Below the pieces are notes generated by a model. The model saw nothing but the letters and a program-made list of their open reading frames with translations. It did no database searches and was not told the DNA's origin. From Dietzia sp. B32 (lineage in GTDB: Bacteria > Actinomycetota > Actinomycetes > Mycobacteriales > Mycobacteriaceae): 64,000 bases of DNA. The stretch spans positions 186,001-250,000 of the forward strand of contig NZ_CP093845.1 of NCBI RefSeq assembly GCF_024732245.1. Reading direction: 5' to 3'. This document shows positions 26,597 through 36,067 of this stretch, piece by piece. Positions within the stretch are counted from its first letter, which is position 1. The number at the start of each line of letters is the position of its first letter. The position numbers and the translations under genes were made by a program.

Positions 26597-27327
26597 GTGC
26601 TCGATTGTCCCACAGCCGTACGCGCGGGTGTGCCGGAGGTGAGGGCGTGGAGCGCGGCGGTGTCGACCCCGTCCAGCGTCGTGTGGGTGTGCGCGCCGGG
26701 GACGTCGGGCTGCCCGTCGGTCGACGGGATGTAGAGCACGCGGCACCCGGCGGCGACCGCAGCGGTCGCACCGGTGACGGAATCCTCCACCGCCACCGCC
26801 TCACCGGGATCCACCCCGAGGCGGGCACAGGCCAGCAGGTACGGGTCCGGTGCGGGCTTGGCGTCGGCGACCATGCAGCCCGTGACGACCACGTCGAAGC
26901 GGGAGCGGTCGATGAACTCCAGGGGCACCACCGCGACATCGGCGGTGGTGTTGGTGACCAACGCGACCCGTGTCCCCGTCGAGGCGATGTCGGCGAGGAG
27001 GTCCTCGGCGCCCGGACGCCACCTCATATCGGTACGCATCAGCTCGGTGACACGGGAGTTGAGGCGGTGGGCCAGGCGATCGAACTCCTCGCCCTCGATC
27101 CGGCGTCCCGTGTATTCGCCGAGGATCTCGAAGAACCCGTGGAGAGAGTTACCGAGGGTCCGCTCGCGGGTCGTCTCGTCGAGGGGGCGTCCCATGTACT
27201 CGGCGAGCTCGTACACGGCGATGTCCCACAACCGTTCGGTGTCGACAAGGGTGCCGTCCATGTCGAGACACACGGCGGCCGGAACACGGTCAGGGGACGG
27301 AATACGGTCAGGGGAAATGCTGGTCAC
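26593..27327 (-). CDS. HAD-superfamily hydrolase (subfamily IA phosphatase)
   Basis: A 244-residue HAD phosphatase with motif [11 protein letters not shown], motif II VTNT, the lysine in DAKPAPDPY and the acidic motif AVEDSVTG. It likely removes phosphate from a small sugar phosphate or nucleotide. It starts the run to hisE and hisG with a 4-nt overlap; HAD enzymes supply histidinol-phosphatase activity in some bacteria, but the class IA motifs do not establish that here. The N-terminal coding DNA has a short 18-bp repeat ([10 protein letters not shown]). Start GTG 27327 is uncertain. Confidence 0.85.
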   Translation of the reverse strand: MTSISPDRIPSPDRVPAAVCLDMDGTLVDTERLWDIAVYELAEYMGRPLDETTRERTLGNSLHGFFEILGEYTGRRIEGEEFDRLAHRLNSRVTELMRTDMRWRPGAEDLLADIASTGTRVALVTNTTADVAVVPLEFIDRSRFDVVVTGCMVADAKPAPDPYLLACARLGVDPGEAVAVEDSVTGATAAVAAGCRVLYIPSTDGQPDVPGAHTHTTLDGVDTAALHALTSGTPARTAVGQSST

Positions 27328-27403
27328 GGCACCTGTCTACCCGAGCCGGGTGAACCGGGGGTGACGCGAGGGACCCTGCGGGGATCCGTCCGCCGGAGTC
27401 GCG

Positions 27404-27928
27404 TCAGCAGTCCCGTGGGGGAACGATGAACCGTTCGGTATGGGTGAAGGACGCGAACGGTACGACCGAGCCCGGCGCGAACGTGGGGAGAGCGGACTTG
27501 CTGGCGGTGATGGTGACCGCCACCCACCCGCGCCCGGTGTGCGTGGCCCCGACGCCCACCTCCGGACCGGTCGACTGGACCGTCTGCGTCCCCCGGGCGT
27601 CGGTGTCGATGTTGTGCCACGAGACCGTCGCCGAGTTGAAGGGGAACATCGCGGCCGAGAAGTCGAAGGATCCGATCGGCTGGTCGAGGTCCCGGGCGTT
27701 CGCCGCGATGGACTGGTGGAACGCGTCGTCACCACCCCGCAGGCAGCTGCTCAGGACACCGAACCGGATGGTGTGTTCGCCGCCGAGGGGATACGGCAGA
27801 CGCACGTCCCACGCGGGCGACTCGCGCCACACCTGGGCGACGGCCGCCGGAGCGGTCGCCACAGCCGCTCCACCTGCGAGCAGGGTCGCCATACAGGCGA
27901 GAGCGGCAGATCTACGGACGGTGGTCAT
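27404..27928 (-). CDS. Secreted protein of unknown function
   Basis: A 174-residue protein with a clear Sec signal peptide: basic MTTVRRSAALA, hydrophobic core, and a likely cleavage after ATAPAAVA. The mature part is beta-rich with two cysteines (near 62 and at the C-terminal residue 174) that could form a disulfide. No domain was recognised. A good ribosome site (GAAGGAG) precedes ATG 27928, and a perfect CRP/GlxR-type palindrome lies just upstream, so its level probably depends on cAMP or a related regulator. Confidence 0.8.
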   Translation of the reverse strand: MTTVRRSAALACMATLLAGGAAVATAPAAVAQVWRESPAWDVRLPYPLGGEHTIRFGVLSSCLRGGDDAFHQSIAANARDLDQPIGSFDFSAAMFPFNSATVSWHNIDTDARGTQTVQSTGPEVGVGATHTGRGWVAVTITASKSALPTFAPGSVVPFASFTHTERFIVPPRDC

Positions 27929-27949
27929 GATGACTCCTTCTCCGGACTG

Positions 27950-27969
27950 GATGTGATCGTACTCACATC
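27950..27969. promoter_or_regulatory. CRP/GlxR-type operator upstream of the secreted protein
   Basis: TGTGA (27952-27956), six bases, TCACA (27963-27967), extended to a 7-bp arm palindrome GATGTGA...TCACATC. This is the consensus site of the CRP family (GlxR in Corynebacterium). It lies 22-41 bp before the start codon, near the probable transcription start, which suits repression more than activation. Confidence 0.7.
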
Positions 27970-28022
27970 ATTGTGTCGAAGAAAGCTCCCGCAGTATCAA
28001 GGACTGTTATCGCCTGGTGCCG

Positions 28023-28050
28023 GCCGCGGGCCGGGGTTCCGGCCCGCGGC
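28023..28050. terminator. Hairpin terminator downstream of metH
   Basis: A perfect 12-bp G+C stem (28023-28034 with 28039-28050) and a 4-base loop start 2 bp after the metH stop codon. No strong T tract follows. Confidence 0.75.
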
Positions 28051-28052
28051 GA

Positions 28053-31000
28053 TCAGACGTTGAAGTACTTCGCCTCCGGGTGGTAGAGCACGAACGCGTC
28101 GGTCGACTGCTCGGGATGCAGCTGCAGTTCCTCGGAGAGTTCGACGCCGATGCGCTCGGGCTCGAGCAGGTCCACGACGACCTTGCGTGACTCCAGGTCC
28201 GGGCAGGCGCCGTAGCCGAAGCTGTAGCGGGCGCCCCGGTACTTGAGGTTGAAGTACTCCTCGATGCTGTCCGGGTCCTCGTCGGAGACCGAGCCCTCTG
28301 GCAGTCGGAGTTCGTCGCGGACGCGCCGGTGCCAGAACTCGGCGAGGGCCTCGGTGAGCTGGACGGACAGGCCGTGCACCTCGAGGTAGTCACGGTAGTT
28401 GTCGGCGGCGAAGAGTTCGTTGGCGAAGTCGGCGATGGGCTTGCCCATCGTGACCAACTGGAACGGCAGGACGTCCACCACTCCCTCGGCCTCGCACCGC
28501 TCCTTGGAGGCCACGAAGTCGGGGATGGCCAGGAAGCGCGAACGCTGTTGGCGCGGGAACGCGATCCTGTGGAGCACCTCGGCGTCCGGGCGCGGCTCGG
28601 CGAGGATCCAGATCTCGTCACCGACCGAGTAGGCCGGGAAGTAGCCGTACACGACGGCGGAGTGGGACAGGATGTTCTCCGTGGTCAGACGGTCGATCCA
28701 CGCACGCATGCGGGGTCGACCCTCGGTGGCCACGAGTTCCTCGTAGTCCGGCCCCTCCCCGCTGCGGGTGCCGCGCAGGCCCCACTGACCGAAGTACAGG
28801 GCACGTTCGTCCAGGTGACCGGCGTAGTCGGCCACCGGGATCCCCTTGGCGATCCGGGTCCCCCAGAAGGGAGGAGTCGCGATCGGCTGGTCAGCCGCGA
28901 CATCCGACCGCTCGGGGACCACGACGGGCTCGGCCTCGGCCGCGCGCTTGGCGGCGATCCGCTCGCTGCGCTCACGGCGTTCACGACGCTCCGCCGCCTT
29001 GGCCGCGGACTCCGACGACTGCGACATCGGGACCCCGGTGCGCTTGGACGTCATCACCTCGTCCATGAGCCGCAGGCCCTCGAACGCGTCCCGCGCGTAG
29101 AACACCTCGCCCTGGTACATCCCCGCCAGGTCGACCTCGACGTAGGACCGGGTCAGCGCGGCCCCGCCGAGCAGGACCGGGAACTCGGTGGCGATGCCCT
29201 CCGAGTTGAGCTCGGCGAGGTTGTCCTTCATCACCACGGTCGATTTCACCAGCAGGCCGGACATGCCGATCACGTCGGCCTTGTGCTCGCGGGCCGCCGA
29301 GATGATCTCCGAGATCGGCTGCTTGATGCCGATGTTGACCACGTCGTACCCGTTGTTGGACAGGATAATGTCCACGAGGTTCTTGCCGATGTCGTGCACG
29401 TCGCCCTTGACCGTGGCCAGGACGATGCGGCCCTTGCCGTCCTCGTCGCTGGCCTCCATGTGGGGTTCCAGATGCGCGACAGCGGCCTTCATGGTCTCCG
29501 CCGACTGCAGCACGAACGGCAGCTGCATCTGGCCGGAACCGAAGAGCTCACCGACGGTCTTCATCCCACCGAGCAGGTGGGTGTTGATGATCTCCAGCGG
29601 GGGCATCTCGGCCATCGCGGCGTCGAGGTCGGCCTCGAGACCCTTGCGCTCGCCGTCGACGATCCGCGCCGCCAGGCGCTCCATGAGCGGCATCGCGGCG
29701 AGCTCCGCCGCCCGTGCATCCTTCGCCCCGGCCGCGGAGACGCCCTCGAACAGCTCCATGAACACTTGGAGCGGGTCGTATCCCTCACGGCGGCGGTCGT
29801 ACACCAGGTCCAGGGCGACCTCACGTTGCCGCTCGTCGATCTTGTTCATCGGCAGGATCTTGGAGCTGTGCGCGATCGCGGTGTCCAGGCCCGCCTGGAT
29901 GCACTCGTGCAGGAACACGGAGTTGAGCACCTGGCGGGCGGCCGGGTTGAGGCCGAACGAGATGTTCGACAACCCCAGCGTGGTGTGGATCCTCGGGTGC
30001 GAGCCGGTGAGCCGACGGATGGCCTCGATCGTCTCGATGCCGTCCTTGCGGACCTCCTCCTGACCGGTCGAGATGGGGAAGGTCAGACAGTCGATGATGA
30101 TGTCGTCCTCCGCCACCCCCCAGTTGCCGGTGAGGTCGGCGATGAGCCGCTCGGCGATCTCGACCTTGCGGTCAGCGGTGCGCGCCTGGCCCTCCTCGTC
30201 GATGGTGAGCCCGACGACGGCGGCACCGTGCCGGGAGACGAGCTGCATGATCCGCTGGAAGCGGGACTCCGGCCCGTCTCCGTCCTCGTAGTTCACCGAG
30301 TTGACCGCGCAGCGGCCCCCCAGCTTCTCCAGGCCGGCCTCGATGACGCCGGGCTCGGTCGAGTCCAGCATGATCGGCAGGGTCGAGGAGGTGGCCAGCC
30401 GTCCGGCCAGCTCCCTCATGTCGTCGGAGCCGTCCCGGCCGACGTAGTCGACACACAGGTCGACCATCTGCGCACCGTCGCGCATCTGTTCCTTGGCGAT
30501 GTCCATGCAGGTGTCCCAGTCACCGGCGAGCATGGCCTCGCGGAACCGCTTGGAACCGTTGGCGTTGGTGCGCTCACCGATCATGAGGATCCCGGCGTCG
30601 GCGCGCAGCGGGGTCGAGGTGTACAGCGAGGCGACCGCGTTGACGGGCTCCACCTGACGCTCGGCCTTCTCGCGGCCCAGGACCTCTTCCCGGAGGCGGG
30701 TGATGTGCTCGGGCGTGGTTCCGCAGCAACCACCGACCATCGACAGCCCGAACTCGGAGACGAAGTCGGCGACCTGCGGCGCGAACGCCTCCGCGCCCAG
30801 CGGGTAGACGGCGCCGTGCTCGCCGAGCTCCGGCAGACCCGCGTTGGGCATGACGGACACCGGGATCCCGGCGTGCCGGGACAGGAACCGGAGGTGTTCG
30901 ATCATCTCGGCCGGGCCCGTGGCGCAGTTGAGGCCGATCATGTCGATCCCCAGCGGCTCCAGCGCGGTGAGGGCCGCGCCGATGTCGGACCCGAGGAGCA

Positions 31001-31613
31001 TCGTGCCGGTGGTCTCGATCGTGACGTGGGAGATGATCGGCAGCCGACGTCCGGCGGCGGCCATCCCGTCCTGACACCCCAGCACCGCGGCCTTCACCTG
31101 GAGCAGGTCCTGGCTCGTCTCGATGAGGTACGCATCGGCGCCCCCGCGGGCCAGTCCCTCGGCGGCCCGGGCGTAGGCGTCCCGCATCTCATCGAAGGTG
31201 GTCTGCCCAAGTGAGGGCAGCTTGGTGCCCGGCCCGAGGGAGCCCAGCACCATCCGGGGGGTCCCGTCCTCGGACGGACCCATCTCGTCCGCGACCTTGC
31301 GGGCGATCGCCGCACCCTTCTCGGCGAGCTCGCCGATCCGGTCGACGATGTCGTAGTCCCCCAGGTTGGACAGGTTGCACCCGAAGGTGTTGGTCTCGAC
31401 CAGGTCGGCGCCGGCGGTGAAAAACGCCCGGTGGATGTCCTCCACCACGTCCGGACGGGTGGCGTTGAGGATCTCGTTACATCCCTCCAGGCCCAGGAAG
31501 TCCGCATCCACATCCAGGTCGACGGCCTGCAGCATCGTGCCCATCGCCCCGTCACCGATCAGTACTCGCCGACGGGCGGCATCCAATAAGGGCGAATCGA
31601 AATCGACAGACAT
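28053..31613 (-). CDS. metH: Cobalamin-dependent methionine synthase
   Basis: A 1186-residue four-module enzyme. In order: homocysteine-binding domain (IGDGAMGT at the start; the zinc site ends in GGCCGTTPEH), pterin-binding domain for methyltetrahydrofolate (GERTNANGSK), the cobalamin cap and B12-binding domain (DVHDIGKN, His as lower ligand), and the AdoMet-binding activation domain (RYSFGYGACPDL). It makes methionine in the cytoplasm and needs methylcobalamin. ATG 31613 lies 6 nt after TACACT, so the mRNA is probably leaderless; there is no room for a cobalamin riboswitch. Confidence 0.97.
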   Translation of the reverse strand: MSVDFDSPLLDAARRRVLIGDGAMGTMLQAVDLDVDADFLGLEGCNEILNATRPDVVEDIHRAFFTAGADLVETNTFGCNLSNLGDYDIVDRIGELAEKGAAIARKVADEMGPSEDGTPRMVLGSLGPGTKLPSLGQTTFDEMRDAYARAAEGLARGGADAYLIETSQDLLQVKAAVLGCQDGMAAAGRRLPIISHVTIETTGTMLLGSDIGAALTALEPLGIDMIGLNCATGPAEMIEHLRFLSRHAGIPVSVMPNAGLPELGEHGAVYPLGAEAFAPQVADFVSEFGLSMVGGCCGTTPEHITRLREEVLGREKAERQVEPVNAVASLYTSTPLRADAGILMIGERTNANGSKRFREAMLAGDWDTCMDIAKEQMRDGAQMVDLCVDYVGRDGSDDMRELAGRLATSSTLPIMLDSTEPGVIEAGLEKLGGRCAVNSVNYEDGDGPESRFQRIMQLVSRHGAAVVGLTIDEEGQARTADRKVEIAERLIADLTGNWGVAEDDIIIDCLTFPISTGQEEVRKDGIETIEAIRRLTGSHPRIHTTLGLSNISFGLNPAARQVLNSVFLHECIQAGLDTAIAHSSKILPMNKIDERQREVALDLVYDRRREGYDPLQVFMELFEGVSAAGAKDARAAELAAMPLMERLAARIVDGERKGLEADLDAAMAEMPPLEIINTHLLGGMKTVGELFGSGQMQLPFVLQSAETMKAAVAHLEPHMEASDEDGKGRIVLATVKGDVHDIGKNLVDIILSNNGYDVVNIGIKQPISEIISAAREHKADVIGMSGLLVKSTVVMKDNLAELNSEGIATEFPVLLGGAALTRSYVEVDLAGMYQGEVFYARDAFEGLRLMDEVMTSKRTGVPMSQSSESAAKAAERRERRERSERIAAKRAAEAEPVVVPERSDVAADQPIATPPFWGTRIAKGIPVADYAGHLDERALYFGQWGLRGTRSGEGPDYEELVATEGRPRMRAWIDRLTTENILSHSAVVYGYFPAYSVGDEIWILAEPRPDAEVLHRIAFPRQQRSRFLAIPDFVASKERCEAEGVVDVLPFQLVTMGKPIADFANELFAADNYRDYLEVHGLSVQLTEALAEFWHRRVRDELRLPEGSVSDEDPDSIEEYFNLKYRGARYSFGYGACPDLESRKVVVDLLEPERIGVELSEELQLHPEQSTDAFVLYHPEAKYFNV

Positions 31614-31662
31614 GGGCCCAGTGTATGGGTGACGTACAACCGGACGAACGTAGGCTGTACTA
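31614..31662. promoter_or_regulatory. Compact divergent leaderless promoters of metH and the PAC2 gene
   Basis: Minus strand TACACT (31620-31625) is 6 nt before the metH ATG; plus strand TAGGCT (31651-31656) is 6 nt before the PAC2 ATG. The whole spacer is 49 bp, so the two -35 regions must overlap (GTGACG at 31629-31634 for PAC2). Confidence 0.65.
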
Positions 31663-32589
31663 ATGACTGTCCAATGGAGTCCCGACGGGCATCTCGATCT
31701 GGAGAGCCCGGTAATGATCGTGGCCTTCGAGGGCTGGAACGACGCGGCGGACGTGGCGACGGGCACCGTCGAACACCTCGCACTGAACTGGGAGGCCCGC
31801 CAGATCGCCGAGGTGGGGGGTGACGAGTTCTTCGACTACCTCGACCAGCGGCCGGTCGTCCGGATCTCGGGCGGGGTGTCCCGTTCGGTGGAGTGGCCCC
31901 GGGTCGTGGTGTCGGCATGCCGACCGGACGGGGTGGCCAACGACGTGTTGCTGGTCCGCGGGCCCGAGCCGGCCCTGAAGTGGCGCAGGTTCGCCTCCGA
32001 GTTCGTCGACCTGGTCGACACCCTCGGCGTCACCCAGGTGGTCCTGTTGGGGGCCTATCTCGCGGATGTGCCGCACACCCGACCGGTCCCCCTCACCGGC
32101 GCGGCGTTCAGCCGGCAGCGGATGGCGACCATGGGCGTCGAGCCGTCGGACTACGAGGGGCCCACCGGGATGTCCGGAGTGCTGCAGCAACTGCTCACCG
32201 AGGCGGGCGTTCCCACCCTGAGCCTGTTCGCGGGCGTCCCCCACTACGTGGCCTCGCCACCGAACCCGCGGGGCACCGAGGCGATGCTGTCCTGGCTCGC
32301 CGAAAACCTGGGCATGGCCGTGCCGATGGACGCCCTGCGCGTGCAGGCCCGGACGTGGGCCGACCGGGTGGACGCCGCGGCGGGCGAGGACGAGGACCTG
32401 CGCGACTACATCCAGTCCCTCGAGGACCGGGTGGACGAGGAGTCCGGGGTGACCCCGGGGATCGACCCCGAGCCCGACCGTGGCCGGGCGTCGGGCGGGG
32501 ACGCGATGCCCCTGGTCGACGGCGAGGCGATCGCCGCCGAGTTCGAACGCTTTCTCCGGGGTGACCGGGACGAGCCCGACGCCGGGTGA
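31663..32589 (+). CDS. PAC2 family protein (Rv2125 type)
   Basis: A 308-residue protein of the PAC2 (proteasome assembly chaperone 2-like) fold: VMIVAFEGWNDAADVATGTVEHL near the N-terminus and a Rossmann-like core (VVLLGAYLADVPHTRPVPLTG, PTLSLFAGVPHYVASPPNP). The C-terminal ~60 residues are acidic. The family is widespread in actinobacteria, including species without a proteasome, and its function there is unknown. ATG 31663 is leaderless by position of TAGGCT. Confidence 0.9.
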   Translation: MTVQWSPDGHLDLESPVMIVAFEGWNDAADVATGTVEHLALNWEARQIAEVGGDEFFDYLDQRPVVRISGGVSRSVEWPRVVVSACRPDGVANDVLLVRGPEPALKWRRFASEFVDLVDTLGVTQVVLLGAYLADVPHTRPVPLTGAAFSRQRMATMGVEPSDYEGPTGMSGVLQQLLTEAGVPTLSLFAGVPHYVASPPNPRGTEAMLSWLAENLGMAVPMDALRVQARTWADRVDAAAGEDEDLRDYIQSLEDRVDEESGVTPGIDPEPDRGRASGGDAMPLVDGEAIAAEFERFLRGDRDEPDAG

Positions 32590-32600
32590 CCCCGCGGCCG

Positions 32601-32627
32601 GGCGGGGCGCGTCGTGCGCGTCCCGCC
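32601..32627. terminator. Hairpin between convergent PAC2 and mshC genes
   Basis: Arms 32601-32610 and 32616-32627 pair in a 10-bp G+C stem with a 2-base bulge. It directly precedes the mshC stop and follows the PAC2 stop, so it may serve both. Confidence 0.5.
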
Positions 32628-32629
32628 GG

Positions 32630-33883
32630 TCAGGCGGTGGCCGGCGGGATGCCGAGCAGGCCGTCCAGGGCGGTGGCGACCGCGCCGCCGGCGGACGGGT
32701 CCGTCCGGTCGCCGTCCAGGGTCGCCCGGGCCCACTCGTCGACCGCGGCGAGCGCACCGGGGGTGTCGAGGTCGTCCGCCAGGCGCTCACGGAGGGTCGA
32801 GATCACAGCCGCGGAATCCGCGCCGGCACCCTGGGCGATGGCCCGGTTCCAGGTGTCGTACCGGACGCGGGCGGCCTCGAGGAGACCGTCGGACCAGGAC
32901 CTGTCGACGCGGTAGTGCCCGGCGAACAGGCCGAGCCTGATGAGGGCCGGATCGACGCCCTCCTCCCGCAGCGCCTGGACGCGTACGAGGTTGCCGAGGG
33001 ACTTGCTCATCTTGACGCCGTCGAGACCGATCATGGCGGCGTGCACGTAGAACCGGGCGAAGGGCCGCTCCCCCGTCGCCGCCTCGGCGTGCGCCGCCGA
33101 GAACTCGTGGTGGGGGAACGCCAGGTCGCTTCCGCCGCCCTGGATGTCGAACTCCATCCCCAGTCGGTTGCGGGCGATCGCCGAGCACTCGATGTGCCAA
33201 CCGGGTCGGCCCGCGCCCCAGGGCGAGGGCCACGACGGCTCGCCGGGCCGCCTCACGCGCCACAGCAGCGCATCCAGCGGGTGTTCCTTGCCGGTTCGGC
33301 CCGGGTCGCCACCGCGCTCGGCGAAGGCGGCTGCCATCTCGTCGTCGTCGTACCCGGACTCGTAGCCGAAGTCCTCCGTGGCGCGATGGCGGTAGTAGAC
33401 GTCCGAGTACCCGTCGACGGCGGGATCGATGCAGTAGGCGTGGCCTCGCTCGAGGAGTTCGGCCACCATGTCGATCACCTCGTCGATGGTCTCGGTCGCC
33501 GCGACGTAGTCGCGCGGCGGGAGGACCCGCAGCGCCTCCATGTCCGTCCGGAACAGCTCGGTCTCACGGTCGCCGAGCTCCCGCCAGTCGACACCGTCGC
33601 GCTCGGCGCGCTCGAACAGCGGGTCGTCGACGTCGGTGGTGTTCTGGACGTAGTGGACCTCGTGGCCGGCGTCGAGCAGCAGCCGGTAGACGAGATCGAA
33701 GGTGAGGTAGGTGGCCGCATGACCCAGGTGGGTGGTGTCGTACGGGGTGATCCCACAGACGTACATCCCCGCGACCGGCCCCGGCGCCACCTCGCGGGCC
33801 TCGCCGCCCGCCGTGTCGAACAACCTCAGGGGGACTCCGTCGCCGGGGACCGGGGGGACGACAGGCGAGGACCACGAGTGCAT
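32630..33883 (-). CDS. mshC: L-cysteine:1D-myo-inositol 2-amino-2-deoxy-glucopyranoside ligase
   Basis: A 417-residue ATP-dependent ligase of mycothiol synthesis; it couples cysteine to GlcN-inositol. It is related to cysteinyl-tRNA synthetase, with HLGH (52-55) as the HIGH signature, Cys43 in YVCGITPYD as a zinc ligand and KMSKSLGN as the KMSKS loop. It lacks the long tRNA-binding C-terminus, as expected. ATG 33883 follows TAGACT by 7 nt. It marks the organism as a mycothiol producer. Confidence 0.96.
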   Translation of the reverse strand: MHSWSSPVVPPVPGDGVPLRLFDTAGGEAREVAPGPVAGMYVCGITPYDTTHLGHAATYLTFDLVYRLLLDAGHEVHYVQNTTDVDDPLFERAERDGVDWRELGDRETELFRTDMEALRVLPPRDYVAATETIDEVIDMVAELLERGHAYCIDPAVDGYSDVYYRHRATEDFGYESGYDDDEMAAAFAERGGDPGRTGKEHPLDALLWRVRRPGEPSWPSPWGAGRPGWHIECSAIARNRLGMEFDIQGGGSDLAFPHHEFSAAHAEAATGERPFARFYVHAAMIGLDGVKMSKSLGNLVRVQALREEGVDPALIRLGLFAGHYRVDRSWSDGLLEAARVRYDTWNRAIAQGAGADSAAVISTLRERLADDLDTPGALAAVDEWARATLDGDRTDPSAGGAVATALDGLLGIPPATA

Positions 33884-33890
33884 GCGGCCG

Positions 33891-33896
33891 AGTCTA
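33891..33896 (-). promoter_or_regulatory. -10 hexamer TAGACT of mshC (leaderless)
   Basis: The hexamer ends 7 nt before ATG 33883. Confidence 0.6.
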
Positions 33897-33908
33897 GAGA
33901 CAGCGCGG

Positions 33909-34691
33909 TCAGAACAGCGGCCAGGGTAAGGGGTAACGCGTCCCCGGGACGGGGAACACCCGGCTCGCGATGAGAGCGTCGACACGCGCGGTGAGGGCCT
34001 CGATCTCGGCGGAGGACAGCAGGTCGGACAGGGCTGCTGTGAGTTTACCGCCCGCCGCGAGGCCGCGGCGGAGCCGTTCCAGACCCGTCACCTCGTCGGC
34101 GGTGAGGGGTTGTCCCGCCCACCCCCACAGGACGGTGCGCAGCTTCGGCTCGGCGTGGAACGACAGTCCGTGATCGATCGCCCACACCACACCCGCGGCG
34201 TCGACGAGGACGTGCCCACCCTTGCGGTCCGCGTTGTTGACCACGTGGTCGAACACCGCGATGCGACGCATCCGGTCGTCGACGTCGTGCGCGACCACCA
34301 CGTCCTCCCCCCGCGCGCCCTCCCCGCGCAGCACGACCGCGCGGCCATCCGGGACGGCGTCGGCGGGGTGGACGTCGATCGGGTCGTGCCCGGGGCGCTG
34401 CTCCCTGTCGAGCTCCTCGATCCACCGCTGCGCCATGCCCGGTCCACCCGGGCCGTGCGCCGCGACGGTCTGGGGCACGAGCCCCCAGCCCAGCGCCTCG
34501 GAGACCGCGTGCGCGGCGATCTCCCGCGCGGCGAGACTGCCGTCGGGGAAGTCCATCAGGGGTCGCTCCCCCGCCGACGGCTTGTAGACCCAGCTGTCCC
34601 CGTGGGCGTCCACACAGTGGTAGACGGCGTTGCTGCCGGACGGGATCCGGTACAGCACGGTGAGCTCGGGGCTGACCGGGCCGGAGGTCAC
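33909..34691 (-). CDS. SCO1664 family protein (kinase-like fold; Rv2133c position)
   Basis: A 260-residue protein of the SCO1664 family with remote similarity to PI3/4-kinase catalytic regions: [12 protein letters not shown] (nucleotide Lys), [19 protein letters not shown] (catalytic-loop-like) and AIDHGLSFH (metal-like Asp). The substrate is unknown. GTG 34691 overlaps the DUF3090 stop by 4 nt. The DUF3090, SCO1664 and histidine phosphatase genes stay together in most actinobacteria. Confidence 0.88.
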   Translation of the reverse strand: MTSGPVSPELTVLYRIPSGSNAVYHCVDAHGDSWVYKPSAGERPLMDFPDGSLAAREIAAHAVSEALGWGLVPQTVAAHGPGGPGMAQRWIEELDREQRPGHDPIDVHPADAVPDGRAVVLRGEGARGEDVVVAHDVDDRMRRIAVFDHVVNNADRKGGHVLVDAAGVVWAIDHGLSFHAEPKLRTVLWGWAGQPLTADEVTGLERLRRGLAAGGKLTAALSDLLSSAEIEALTARVDALIASRVFPVPGTRYPLPWPLF

Positions 34692-35275
34692 GGGTCGATG
34701 AGGTCGGTGAGCGCCTCACCGGACCGAGGGAGGTAACCGTTGAGACGGACGCACAGGTGGCCCGTGGTGTCGATCGGCTCGCCGCACAGTGGGCACGGGG
34801 CACGGCCGGCGGAGACGACCCGCTCGCTGCGCAGCACGAACTGGCGGGCCCGCTGCGGCGTGAGGAAGACGCGCAGGGCGTCCGGGGCGTCCTCGGCGTC
34901 CGACAGCACCACGGACTCGTCGGTGGCGGACGGGTCCATCGCCAGCAGTTCCACCACGATCTTGCTGTGTTCCCCGTCCCAGCCGAGCCCCATGGTGCCG
35001 ACCTGGAACTCGGCGTCGACCGGCATCTCGAGCGGGTCGAGATCGTCCACGACGCCGCCGGCCGGTGGCACCGGCACGTCGGACTTGGCGGCGATCTCGT
35101 CGAGCAGGTCGCCCATCCGCTCGGACAGGATCTGTGCCTGCTGCTTCTCGCACCGCACGGAGATGGTGCGGCCCGCCTCGGTGGCCTGGACGAAGAAGAC
35201 ACGTTCGCCGGGCTGACCGACCGTGCCCACCACGAACCGGGCCGGGTCGCGGAACTCGTGCACTGCCCTGCTCAT
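34688..35275 (-). CDS. DUF3090 family protein with C-terminal zinc ribbon (Rv2134c type)
   Basis: A 195-residue conserved actinobacterial protein. It begins RAVHEFRDPARFVVGTVGQPGERVFF and carries CPLCGEPIDTTGHLC near the C-terminus (two CxxC-like pairs that can bind zinc). Its length matches Rv2134c. Function unknown; the coupling with the kinase-like SCO1664 protein suggests they act together. A ribosome site (GAGGAG) precedes ATG 35275. Confidence 0.9.
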   Translation of the reverse strand: MSRAVHEFRDPARFVVGTVGQPGERVFFVQATEAGRTISVRCEKQQAQILSERMGDLLDEIAAKSDVPVPPAGGVVDDLDPLEMPVDAEFQVGTMGLGWDGEHSKIVVELLAMDPSATDESVVLSDAEDAPDALRVFLTPQRARQFVLRSERVVSAGRAPCPLCGEPIDTTGHLCVRLNGYLPRSGEALTDLIDP

Positions 35276-35315
35276 GCCGGTGGTCTCCTCGTGGGGTGGG
35301 TGGTGGTGCGGATCA

Positions 35316-36020
35316 TCAGGCTACGTTCCCGCCGGGGACGGCGTCCGAGCTGGCGTGCCTCGCGGTGGCGTCGCTGACCCTGCCGGCGGGGTCTCCCCGG
35401 AGACCGGCCAGGTCGCCGCCGGTGTCGTTGACCCGGAGGACGAACGGGCGATGCGGTGTATAGCGCACCACGGACACTGACGCCGGTTCCACCACGATCC
35501 GCTGGAACTGGTCGAGGTGCATCCCGTAGGCGTCCGCGATGACCGCCTTGATGACGTCGCCGTGACTGCAGGCGACCCACAGCACGTCGCGCTTCGCCTC
35601 CTCGGCCAGCCGCTGGTCGTGACGGCGGATGGCGGTCACCGCCCGGCCGGCCATCCCGGCCAGGGACTCCCCCTCGGGGAAGACCGCAGACGAGGGATGC
35701 TGCTGGACAACAGACCACAGGTTCTCCGAGGCGAGGTCGGAGAGGGGCCGTCCCGTCCAGGTGCCGTAGTCCACCTCCACCAGCCCCTCGTCGACGAGCG
35801 GCTCCACGCCCAGCGCCTCGGCCAGGGGCTCGACCGTCTGACGGCACCGCATGAGCGGCGAACGGACGACCGCCTCGACGGGCAGTTCCGCGAGCCTTCG
35901 GCCCAGGTCCGCGGCCTGGGCGTGGCCGGTGTCGTCGAGGCTGACCCCCGGGGTACGTCCGGCCAGCGTGAGGGCGGTGTTGGCGGTGGAACGGCCGTGC
36001 CGGAGCAGGATGACGGTCAT
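35316..36020 (-). CDS. Histidine phosphatase family protein (MSMEG_4193 type)
   Basis: A 234-residue phosphoglycerate-mutase-like phosphatase. Catalytic residues are visible: LLRHGRS (His7 with Arg/Gly), the second Arg in SPLMRCRQT, Glu in EVDYGTWTG and the second His in CSHGDVIK. The subfamily has one fixed position beside DUF3090 and SCO1664 genes. ATG 36020 follows TAACCT by 6 nt, so the three-gene operon may begin leaderless here. Substrate unknown. Confidence 0.9.
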   Translation of the reverse strand: MTVILLRHGRSTANTALTLAGRTPGVSLDDTGHAQAADLGRRLAELPVEAVVRSPLMRCRQTVEPLAEALGVEPLVDEGLVEVDYGTWTGRPLSDLASENLWSVVQQHPSSAVFPEGESLAGMAGRAVTAIRRHDQRLAEEAKRDVLWVACSHGDVIKAVIADAYGMHLDQFQRIVVEPASVSVVRYTPHRPFVLRVNDTGGDLAGLRGDPAGRVSDATARHASSDAVPGGNVA

Positions 36021-36026
36021 ACGGGA

Positions 36027-36032
36027 AGGTTA
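36027..36032 (-). promoter_or_regulatory. -10 hexamer TAACCT of the histidine phosphatase gene (leaderless)
   Basis: The hexamer ends 6 nt before ATG 36020. Confidence 0.55.
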
Positions 36033-36067
36033 CCGACGACGCGGCGACGGACGTGCGGTGCGCGAGG

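Noticed and set aside
28329-31214. Very long open frame opposite metH (over 900 codons)
   Set aside because: High G+C leaves few stops in the antisense frame; the protein has no domain, and metH is certain. The same holds for the long frames opposite mutB and opposite tatC/tatA/pafC.
31614-31662. Cobalamin riboswitch before metH
   Set aside because: Only 49 bp separate metH from the divergent gene, and the mRNA seems leaderless; no room for the ~200-nt element.
31663-32589. PAC2 protein as a sign of a 20S proteasome
   Set aside because: PAC2-family proteins occur widely in bacteria without a proteasome; the name comes from a eukaryotic relative.
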